Below, one piece after another: positions 7,489 through 13,012 of a stretch of 15,646 bases of DNA (position 1 is the stretch's first letter; the number at the start of each line of letters is the position of its first letter). The stretch comes from CAYJPV01 sp964547975 (lineage in GTDB: Bacteria > Acidobacteriota > Vicinamibacteria > Vicinamibacterales > JAKQTR01), in NCBI GenBank assembly GCA_964547975.1, contig CAZJRM010000126.1:1-15646 (forward strand), written 5' to 3'. The position numbers and the translations under genes are program-made. The notes beneath the pieces are model-generated. The model saw only the letters and a list, made by a program, of their open reading frames with translations. It did no database searches and had not been told where the DNA came from.

Positions 7489-8610
7489 TCAGCCCCTCGG
7501 TCGCTTGTAGAATGGCAGTGAAACGACGCGGGCGCGCGACCGGCGACCGCGGATGTCGATCTCGAACTCGCGGCCGGGCACGGCGTGCTCGACCGGCAGG
7601 TAGGCCAGTCCGATGGCCTTCTTCAGAAACGGGGTCTGCGTGCCGCTCGTCACCTGCCCGAGGCGGAGCTCCCCGGCCACGCAGTCGTACCCGCGCCGCG
7701 CGATCGCGCGGTCTTCCATTTCGAACCCCGTCAGGCGCCGGGCCAGCCCGGCCTGCTTCTGACGGGCGAGCGCGTCGCGCCCCAGGAACGCGCCCTTGCC
7801 CCACGCGACGATCCATTCGAGGCCGGCCTCCAGCACGGACGTCGATTCGTCGATGTCCTGGCCGTGCAGGCGCATGGCCGCTTCGAGGCGCAGGGTGTCG
7901 CGCGCGCCAAGTCCCGCAGGGAGGATGCCGTCGGCACGCCCCTCCTCGAGGAGCGCCTCCCAGACCCGTCGGGCCATCTGCGGCGGGACGAACAGTTCAC
8001 AGCCGTCTTCGCCGGTGTAGCCGGTGCGGGAAACCGTGCCACGGACGCCGGCGACCTCTCCCGGCGCGAACCAGTAGTACTTCACTTCGGATAGGTCGAA
8101 ATTGGCGACACGTTGAACGATGGAACGCGCGAGGGGCCCCTGAATCGCGATGAGGGCGTAGCGCGCGCTCGTGTCGAGGATGGCCACCTGGCCGAACTGG
8201 CGGGTCTGCTCAGCCATCCACGCCACGTCCTTCGCAACGTTGGCCGCGTTGACGACGAGCATGAAGTGGCGGTCCGCGAGACGGTAGACCAGCAGGTCAT
8301 CGACGAAGGTCCCGCCGGCCGAGATCAGCCCGGAGTAGTGGGCTTGCCCGACTTTGAGGCGGGAGACATCGTTGGCGGTGACCCACTGCAGTGCGTCGAG
8401 AGCGTGTGGCCCGGCGCACTCGATCTGTCCCATGTGGGAGACGTCGAAGAGGCCGGCGCGCGTTCTGACCGCGAGATGCTCCTCGGCCAGACCAGCGGCG
8501 TATTCGACCGGCATGTCCCACCCGGCAAACGCGACCATGCGCGCGCCGTTCGCCCGGTGCCAGGCATTGAGCGGGGTATGTCTCAACTCGGACGGGCTTG
8601 GAAGCGTCAT
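7489..8610 (-). CDS. gcvT: aminomethyltransferase, T-protein of the glycine cleavage system
   Basis: T-protein transfers the methylene group from aminomethyl-lipoyl-GcvH to tetrahydrofolate, releasing ammonia. The product is 373 residues, family length. Diagnostic segments are TPLNAWHRANGARMVAFAGW (12-31), DMPVEY (32-37), GLFDVSHMG (53-61), FVDDLLVY (102-109, with the folate-contacting Asp), SRTGYTGEDGCELFVP (194-209) and the C-terminal barrel ending FYKRP. The start gives an ordinary N-terminus, but no good Shine-Dalgarno precedes it (the upstream bases are CTCGCGCACCCTC). First gene of the gcvT-H-P operon; a 126-bp gap separates it from the upstream small membrane protein gene. I see no glycine riboswitch there. 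Confidence 0.97.
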   Translation of the reverse strand: MTLPSPSELRHTPLNAWHRANGARMVAFAGWDMPVEYAAGLAEEHLAVRTRAGLFDVSHMGQIECAGPHALDALQWVTANDVSRLKVGQAHYSGLISAGGTFVDDLLVYRLADRHFMLVVNAANVAKDVAWMAEQTRQFGQVAILDTSARYALIAIQGPLARSIVQRVANFDLSEVKYYWFAPGEVAGVRGTVSRTGYTGEDGCELFVPPQMARRVWEALLEEGRADGILPAGLGARDTLRLEAAMRLHGQDIDESTSVLEAGLEWIVAWGKGAFLGRDALARQKQAGLARRLTGFEMEDRAIARRGYDCVAGELRLGQVTSGTQTPFLKKAIGLAYLPVEHAVPGREFEIDIRGRRSRARVVSLPFYKRPRG

Positions 8611-8646
8611 GAGGGTGCGCGAGAGGGGCCCAAGACCTCGCCCACG

Positions 8647-8673
8647 GTACTATGCGGGTGGCAACCCGGTCAA
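8647..8673 (-). promoter_or_regulatory. gcvT: possible sigma70-type promoter for gcvT-H-P
   Basis: Reading the minus strand, TTGACC (8668-8673) resembles a -35 box and is followed after 15 bases by TAGTAC (8647-8652), a poor -10. Spacing is short. It lies in the only gap upstream of the operon, and initiation there would leave a leader of about 30 bases. Weak call based on position and a partial match. Confidence 0.3.
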
Positions 8674-8723
8674 GCCGCGGACACAGGACGAAGCCCCGTT
8701 CTCACGCACCCTCCACGGCCATG

Positions 8724-8738
8724 GACGGGCCGCCCGTC
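8724..8738 (-). terminator. hairpin overlapping the stop codon of the small membrane protein gene
   Basis: GACGGG (8724-8729) and CCCGTC (8733-8738) make a perfect 6-bp stem with a three-base loop, starting within the TGA stop of the 68-residue gene. No T-run follows. It could partly insulate the secreted/membrane gene pair from gcvT. Confidence 0.3.
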
Positions 8739-8943
8739 AGGAGCGTCGGGGACCGTCAGGGCTTCCCTCCGCCCGCCCCCGGATCCAGGCGACCACGAGG
8801 ACCGCCACCGCGAGGGCTGCGAAAGGAATCAGCGCACCCCGCCACCGTGCCGGCGCTCCGGCGTACGCGATTCCCGCCAGGGGTCCCGCCACGAGGACGC
8901 CCACTCCAACCGTGACGACGGCCCGTCCGATGCTGTGTGTCAT
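8737..8943 (-). CDS. small two-helix membrane protein, function unknown
   Basis: A 68-residue hydrophobic protein I do not recognise. Two membrane segments are visible: about residues 7-28 (AVVTVGVGVLVAGPLAGIAY) and 36-54 (GALIPFAALAVAVLVVAWI). A short Arg-containing loop (APARWR) separates them and a charged tail follows (RGRAEGSPDGPRRS). The Arg-rich loop and tail favour both being cytoplasmic, though short topologies are hard to predict. The ATG lies 6 bases after the stop of the upstream secreted-protein gene, with GAGG spanning the junction, so the two are likely co-translated. No homologue can be named; it could be an accessory or anchor for the secreted neighbour. Confidence 0.65.
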   Translation of the reverse strand: MTHSIGRAVVTVGVGVLVAGPLAGIAYAGAPARWRGALIPFAALAVAVLVVAWIRGRAEGSPDGPRRS

Positions 8944-8949
8944 GGAACC

Positions 8950-9765
8950 TCAGACAATCCGGATCGACAGGCAGGCCAGGAACTCCAGCCACGCGGCCTC
9001 GGCCCTGAGGGTGTACAGGAGCGCGCACCCCTCCCGGCCACCCGACCACCACGAGAAGTCGTGGTAACACGATTCGTAGGCGCCCCACGCGGCGAGCACC
9101 TCCTGCTCCCATTCGCCGTAACACGGCCGGCGCATGAACGAGACGCGCGTCATGGCCGACTGCCGCCCCAGGACCCCATCGCGGAAACGTTCGACCGCGG
9201 CCGGGTCGTCCTGGATGACACGCAGCAGCACGTCGGTGATCTCCATGGCCGTTCCCGCGGCGGACTCTCGCCCGGCGGTCGAGAGTCGCGCCACCGCGCT
9301 CCGGAAGAGCGCGAGCGCCGGAGAACCGGCGAGGAGCGTCGCCGCGCGCTCGAAGGCCGCCCGGTCACGCGACGTCGCCGACACGGTGACCATCTGGTCT
9401 CCTCGCTTCAACACGACGCCCGACGATTCACCGCGCACGTGAAGCGTGTCGTCTCCGGCGCGGATGGTCAGGCTGTAACGGCCGTTCCTGTCCACGGCCT
9501 TCCGGAATTCGAGCCCCCGTCCCGAGGCCGCCACCTCGACGCCGCCGTTCGCGGTTCCCTGCGCCGAGAGTGTCAGCCCGGTGCCGGCGTCCACCGACTC
9601 GGCAACGCCTTCGTCCGGGCTCATGGCAAACTGCCGCGCGAGTTGCCGGGGCACACCCCAGCGATCGCTCGTGGAGATAACCGATCCGTCCACGCCTGCT
9701 GCTCCCGCAGCGGTGGCAACCAGGCAGAACGCCGCCACCAGTCCTGCTCTTCGTTCGTTGAACAC
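8950..9765 (-). CDS. predicted secreted protein with four evenly spaced C-terminal cysteines, function unknown
   Basis: Not a family I recognise. With the GTG at 9765 the product is 271 residues: a signal peptide (RRAGLVAAFCLVATAAGA, about 5-22), a Gly/Ser-rich, probably beta-stranded part (about 60-130, with FRKAVDRNGRYSLTIRAGDD), a helical middle (135-200) and a C-terminal region with Cys at 215, 233, 247 and 265 in aromatic-rich, helix-like sequence. The GTG at 9765 is chosen because a GGGGG tract lies 5 bases upstream and it gives a normal signal peptide. A GTG at 9771, or ATGs at 9834 and 9918, are in frame but would put a long Arg-rich stretch before the signal sequence. It follows an AAA+ regulator gene on the same strand by 159 bp and is coupled to the small membrane protein gene downstream. 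The coding call is moderately strong; function is open. Confidence 0.75.
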   Translation of the reverse strand: MFNERRAGLVAAFCLVATAAGAAGVDGSVISTSDRWGVPRQLARQFAMSPDEGVAESVDAGTGLTLSAQGTANGGVEVAASGRGLEFRKAVDRNGRYSLTIRAGDDTLHVRGESSGVVLKRGDQMVTVSATSRDRAAFERAATLLAGSPALALFRSAVARLSTAGRESAAGTAMEITDVLLRVIQDDPAAVERFRDGVLGRQSAMTRVSFMRRPCYGEWEQEVLAAWGAYESCYHDFSWWSGGREGCALLYTLRAEAAWLEFLACLSIRIV

Positions 9766-9780
9766 ACGCACCCCCGAATT

Positions 9781-9880
9781 CGAAACATCGGCGGGTGACC
9801 TCGTCGCGTCCGCGACCCCGATACGCCGAAACATGCCGGCAACACGCCGGCGGCGCCGAACCCCGGCGCGGGGTGACCTC
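9781..9880. repeat. paired short direct repeats and a hairpin between the AAA+ regulator and secreted-protein genes
   Basis: The 159-bp gap holds two copies of GGGTGACCTC (9793-9802 and 9871-9880, 78 bp apart) and two copies of CGAAACAT (9781-9788 and 9827-9834), so each copy of the latter precedes a copy of the former. Between them GCCGGC-AACAC-GCCGGC (9835-9851) can fold into a 6-bp stem with a 5-base loop. The arrangement could be operator sites upstream of the secreted-protein gene, or an old duplication. No sigma54 -24/-12 element stands out here. Confidence 0.4.
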
Positions 9881-9924
9881 CTTGCCGAGTGGTCTCCACG
9901 GTGCCGCACGCGCGGCATGTCCGC

Positions 9925-11382
9925 CTACCGCGCGGCGGAGTTGGCCGGCCGCTCGCCCGCTCCGAACTCCGCGCGCTCGCAGACGATCGAGGGCGCGGGG
10001 AGAAACGGATTCCCGGACTCTCGGAGGGATGGAGCGTTCTTCCGCCGAGTCCCGACCGGTCGCCGCAAGTACGCCTGGAGGGTGTGATAACTGATGTCCA
10101 GGATGCGGCACGCTTCGCGTTTGTTCTCACCGCACCGCTGGAACGTCAGGTTCACGTATCGCCGGCTCCATTCGCGAAGCGACTCCCGTGATTGCACCGA
10201 TGGCTGCAGTACGTCCGCGTACCTGGTCCCGAACTCGGGTGGCAGGTCGGCCACGTCGAGGCGCGGCCCCGGCGCCAGGGTCAGTGCCGATTCGATGAGC
10301 CGCTCGAGTTCGCGCACGTTGCCCGGCCAGTCGTACGCCGCGAGCGCGTCGGCGGCGGCCAGCGTGAGCTCGAGCGGTTTGACGGCGCGATGCCTGGCCA
10401 GGAAGTACCGCGCCAGCTCCGCCACGTCCTCGCGACGGGTCCGCAGCGGTGGCACGATCAGCCCGACGCCGCTGAGCCGGTAGTAGAGGTCTTTCCGGAA
10501 CCCCCCGCGTTCGGACAGTTCCCGCAGCCGAGCATTGGTGGCCACGATCAACCGGATGTCGACACGGCGGGCCTGCTGTCCGCCAACCCGTTCGACGGCG
10601 AAATCCTGGATGGCCCGCAGGAGTTTCGCCTGCGCCGCGACCGACAGGTCCGCGACTTCGTCGAGGAACAACGTGCCGCCTGTGGCTTGCTCGAACTTGC
10701 CGCGGCGCCCCCTGACGCCCGTGGCCGTCCGGTCTTCGATGCCGAAGAGTTCGGCTTCGAGCAACGACTCCACGATCGCGGCGCAGTTGACAGCCACGAA
10801 CGGTCCTCGCCGCCGACGACTGACCTCGTGCACCTGCCGGGCGACGAGTTCCTTGCCGCTCCCGCTCTCGCCCTCGATCAGCACGGTGAAATCGGTCGCG
10901 GCGACTCTCGCGATCCGCTCGCGCAGGATCTGCATCGCCGGGCTGTGCCCGATGAGGGGGGCCGCGCCGTCGCGCACGAGCCCATCCTCGCTCGCACGGT
11001 CACGGCCGGGCATCTCGTGCCCGGTGGCCAGCGCGTACACCGCCGCCACGCGCTCGAGGAACCGCAGTTCGTGGGAACCCAGGGGACGATCGGTGGCCGG
11101 CCGCACGCACAGCCGGGGAACCGTCCTTCCCACACGGATGGGAATCGGAATACTCACCACACCCGTCGTCGCACCGGCCGTGCGTTCCAGAGGACCCGCG
11201 TCCTCGGGCGCGGCGATCGTGACGGAGACTCCGCCGAGCCGACTGCGGACGAACGACTCGACAATCGCCCGAGTTGGGAGGGTTCGCCCGTGGTCATCGC
11301 GCCCCGCGCTCAGCGCCTGCAGGAGTTCATCGATATCCATGGTCAGTGCCCTGGGTGGAGTCCCATCCCCATCCCCGTTCAT
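9925..11382 (-). CDS. AAA+ regulator of the sigma54-activator (EBP) family with a degenerate GAFTGA loop
   Basis: A 485-residue regulator with an N-terminal sensory region (about 15-135, GAF-like in feel but not assigned), an AAA+ domain and a C-terminal Fis-type helix-turn-helix (about 412-441, NREACRILDISYHTLQAYLRR-like). Walker A is GESGSGKE (171-178), Walker B GGTLFLDE (235-242), and the sensor and arginine-finger segments (LIVATNARLRE, FRKDLYYRL, VPPLRTRREDV, DWPGNVREL) are intact. The sigma54-contacting loop, normally GAFTGA after ELFGHEK, reads RTATGV (218-223, bases 10714-10731), so it keeps only the central Thr-Gly. ATP binding should be possible but classical sigma54 activation is doubtful; it may act with sigma70 as TyrR does. 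No receiver domain is seen. The start at 11382 is uncertain: an ATG at 11340 (MDIDELL...) is equally plausible and neither has a good ribosome-binding site. It follows the PilZ gene by 21 bp. Confidence 0.9.
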   Translation of the reverse strand: MNGDGDGTPPRALTMDIDELLQALSAGRDDHGRTLPTRAIVESFVRSRLGGVSVTIAAPEDAGPLERTAGATTGVVSIPIPIRVGRTVPRLCVRPATDRPLGSHELRFLERVAAVYALATGHEMPGRDRASEDGLVRDGAAPLIGHSPAMQILRERIARVAATDFTVLIEGESGSGKELVARQVHEVSRRRRGPFVAVNCAAIVESLLEAELFGIEDRTATGVRGRRGKFEQATGGTLFLDEVADLSVAAQAKLLRAIQDFAVERVGGQQARRVDIRLIVATNARLRELSERGGFRKDLYYRLSGVGLIVPPLRTRREDVAELARYFLARHRAVKPLELTLAAADALAAYDWPGNVRELERLIESALTLAPGPRLDVADLPPEFGTRYADVLQPSVQSRESLREWSRRYVNLTFQRCGENKREACRILDISYHTLQAYLRRPVGTRRKNAPSLRESGNPFLPAPSIVCERAEFGAGERPANSAAR

Positions 11383-11403
11383 CCAAGTTCCGTTCCAGGT
11401 GCG

Positions 11404-11730
11404 CTAGCGGGACACGACGTTGTCCGCGCCTCTCAGTGCAGAATCCACTCGGAGTCCGACTCGATAGCGGGTACCGAGCAAGGGGTCGATCCCGATGACC
11501 CGCGCGTACACCACGTGAGCCCTCGCCGACCGCGCTTCACCGTGGCCCAGCACCACGACGTCGAGCGGCAGCCCCGGCGACACGCGCGCCTCCATCTCAA
11601 GGCCAACTCCGCCCTGCGACGCGTCCACGAGCGTCGCTTCCTGACCCGTGCGAAGTCGGATGGCCCGCAGCCCCGGAATGCTGCCCGCGGGCACGCGCCG
11701 GGACTTCCGGCGTTCCGCTCCCGGGCTCAC
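11404..11730 (-). CDS. PilZ-domain protein (predicted c-di-GMP receptor)
   Basis: A stand-alone PilZ domain of 108 residues. The c-di-GMP signature is present: an arginine cluster ERRKSRR (6-12, containing RxxxR) and LVDASQGGVGLE (35-44, the DxSxxG motif), followed by the beta-barrel stretch SPGLPLDVVVLG and YRVGLRVD near the end. Binding is therefore plausible; downstream partners are unknown. The GTG at 11730 is preferred because it overlaps the TGA of the upstream pseudopilin gene as GTGA and has GGAGAG just before it. An ATG at 11742 would give four more residues but has no ribosome-binding site. Its place between a pseudopilin gene and a regulator gene suggests c-di-GMP control of a surface or pilus function. 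Confidence 0.87.
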   Translation of the reverse strand: MSPGAERRKSRRVPAGSIPGLRAIRLRTGQEATLVDASQGGVGLEMEARVSPGLPLDVVVLGHGEARSARAHVVYARVIGIDPLLGTRYRVGLRVDSALRGADNVVSR

Positions 11731-12347
11731 GGCTCTCTCCATCGCGCACGGCGCGGATCGTAGACGAGCACGCGGACGCGGCCGGTCGAACCAAGCACCC
11801 GCACGGCATACTGCCCTCTCGTTCGCCCACGCACGTAGATCGTGCCGGAAGACGAGGCCCCCGACGGGCCGATCGACAACCACCCGCCCGTCCCCAGCCG
11901 CACGGCCGGCTCCTCCAGCGGCCGACCATCGTCGATGTCTCTGGTTCCAGCGATGATGCCGAAGGTCACGCCGGGAAACCCGGACACGAGCGAGTCGCTC
12001 GGCCCGAGGGCCCGATCGACGCCGGACGCGACGTCGTCTGTGCGCACGCCGTCCCGATCACCGTCCGCGTACGCGGTCCAGACCCCCTCGGGTCGCGACT
12101 GAGCAAAGCGGAGTCCGACGTGCACGCCGCTCGATACGGCAAGCGTGCGGTGCAGGCGAATGACCGACGCGAGGTGCCTGGCGGCCTCGCCTGCCCGCGC
12201 GGTATCGCGACCTGCCAGCACTGACGGTCCGGCGATCGCCATGAGGGCCCCCGAGACCGCCACCGCGGCCAGCACCTCGATCAGGGTCGAACCCGCCGGC
12301 CGGGAATCGCGCCGAACGCGATTCCCGACCGGTCTCGGATGGCACAT
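11727..12347 (-). CDS. type IV pilin-like / FimT-GspH-type pseudopilin
   Basis: A 206-residue prepilin-like protein. After a basic leader (MCHPRPVGNRVRRDSRPAG) comes a prepilin peptidase site, AG before STLIEV, with Glu at +5 (E24), then the hydrophobic helix LAAVAVSGALMAIAGPSVL. A Ser occupies the +1 position, where Phe or Met is usual. The rest (RHLASVIRLHRTLAVSSG, then Gly-rich strands ending IYVRGRTRGQYAVRVL) matches the minor-pseudopilin (FimT/GspH) pattern. It would be membrane-inserted and built into a type IV pilus or a type II secretion pseudopilus. It starts two bases after the ComEA-like stop (TAA-CC-ATG) and its stop overlaps the PilZ GTG, so the three genes are coupled. Which machine it serves cannot be told here. 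Confidence 0.85.
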   Translation of the reverse strand: MCHPRPVGNRVRRDSRPAGSTLIEVLAAVAVSGALMAIAGPSVLAGRDTARAGEAARHLASVIRLHRTLAVSSGVHVGLRFAQSRPEGVWTAYADGDRDGVRTDDVASGVDRALGPSDSLVSGFPGVTFGIIAGTRDIDDGRPLEEPAVRLGTGGWLSIGPSGASSSGTIYVRGRTRGQYAVRVLGSTGRVRVLVYDPRRARWREP

Positions 12348-12349
12348 GG

Positions 12350-12673
12350 TTACGGCCGCTCCGGCTTGACCGTCACGGTGATCTGGTTCTTGATCTTGAG
12401 GAAGCTCTTCTCGCCCACCCCGCGGACGTTCATGAGTTCCTCGATCTTCTTGAACCCGCCGTTCTTCTGCCGGTATTCCACGATCCGGAGCGCGGTCTTC
12501 GGCCCGATACCGGGCAACTTCTGCAGTTGCTCGGCGGTGGCGACGTTGAGATTCACCGTCGCCGGTGCGGCCGCTCGCGCCTCGGCCGCATTCTGCGGGG
12601 CCGCGTTCATCACGCCGGCACCGCACACCACGCCCGACAGGGCGAGGCACAACACGAGAGTCGACATTCGCAT
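12350..12673 (-). CDS. ComEA-like helix-hairpin-helix protein (putative DNA-uptake factor)
   Basis: A 107-residue protein with an N-terminal signal/anchor segment (STLVLCLALSGVVCGAGVM, 4-22), an Ala-rich linker and a tandem helix-hairpin-helix domain: VNLNVATAEQLQKLPGIGPK (40-59), ALRIVEYR, then IEELMNVRGVGEKSFLKI (77-94). This is the ComEA architecture, in which the domain binds incoming DNA in the periplasm. Proteins of this length and type are widespread and not all serve competence. The start has a strong AAGGAGG site 4 bases upstream (12678-12684). It is the first gene of the minus-strand run with the pseudopilin and PilZ genes, and a 19-bp palindrome lies just upstream of the ribosome-binding site. 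C17 is not in a good lipobox, so a lipoprotein is unlikely. Confidence 0.87.
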   Translation of the reverse strand: MRMSTLVLCLALSGVVCGAGVMNAAPQNAAEARAAAPATVNLNVATAEQLQKLPGIGPKTALRIVEYRQKNGGFKKIEELMNVRGVGEKSFLKIKNQITVTVKPERP

Positions 12674-12695
12674 GGATCCTCCTTCGCGATGGGGC

Positions 12696-12714
12696 CGGCG
12701 CCACCGTGGCGCCG
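12696..12714. promoter_or_regulatory. 19-bp palindrome upstream of the comEA-like gene, candidate operator
   Basis: CGGCGCCAC (12696-12704), one central C and GTGGCGCCG (12706-12714) form a perfect 9-bp inverted repeat. The single-base spacer makes an RNA hairpin without pairing loss impossible, so a DNA-binding dimer site is the more natural reading. It ends 22 bases upstream of the start codon, between any promoter and the ribosome-binding site. Confidence 0.45.
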
Positions 12715-12958
12715 CAACGAGCCGGGCCGTCTCGTCGAACGGAGGAGGTCAGGCTCCGCCCGCGCGATTCGTGCCCGGCTCGCTGCCGATCAGGGCAAAC
12801 GGCCGGCCATCCGGCGCGCGTCAGGACTGTCTCGGGAAACTGAAGAGCGGACGGGAATTACGCGCGTTCGTCGCGAGGGAGGGGAAGGAAGCGGGACGGC
12901 CCCCTCACGAGGAGGAACCCGCAGTTGACCGGTATGGCCGATTTCCTGCAAAGCGGAG

Positions 12959-12993
12959 GCAGCCGGCGTTCACGCGACGTCAACGCCGGCTGC
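12959..12993 (-). terminator. strong hairpin downstream of the epimerase gene
   Basis: GCAGCCGGCGTT (12959-12970) and AACGCCGGCTGC (12982-12993) form a perfect 12-bp stem around an 11-base loop in which ACG and CGT can pair further. It begins 19 bases after the epimerase stop on the minus strand. The sequence after it (CTCCGCTTTGC) has only three Ts, so termination may be weak or factor-assisted. Confidence 0.6.
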
Positions 12994-13012
12994 GCGTGAA
13001 TCGAGGTCGCCG

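Larger units (their letters stand above)
12674..13012. other. 339-bp intergenic region between the epimerase and ComEA-like genes
   Basis: No convincing gene on either strand. It contains the hairpin after the epimerase (12959-12993), the palindrome next to the comEA-like gene (12696-12714) and the AAGGAGG site at 12678-12684. The promoter of the comEA-like run should be here, but I see no clear -35/-10 pair on the minus strand. The plus strand has isolated CAGGGCAAAC (12791-12800) and GCAAAGC (12948-12954) words reminiscent of c-di-GMP riboswitches, but the rest of the fold is absent. Confidence 0.6.

Noticed and set aside
9870..9884. GGGTGACCTCCTT resembling the 3' end of 16S rRNA
   Set aside because: Only the complement of a ribosome-binding site-like AAGGAGG; no other 16S sequence is present and no start codon follows on the minus strand.
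9766..9918. N-terminal extension of the secreted protein from an ATG at 9918 or 9834
   Set aside because: It would place a strongly Arg-rich stretch before a clear signal peptide and covers the direct repeats and hairpin; the GTG at 9765 has a ribosome-binding site.
12336..12356. TGGCAC word resembling a sigma54 -24 element near the pseudopilin start
   Set aside because: No TTGC-type -12 element at the required spacing, and it spans the start codon of a translationally coupled gene.
12791..12960. c-di-GMP riboswitch on the plus strand (CAGGGCAAAC and GCAAAGC words), tempting because a PilZ gene is nearby
   Set aside because: The two words are about 150 bases apart instead of about 25, the second-helix sequences are missing, and the plus strand leads only into antisense of the epimerase gene.
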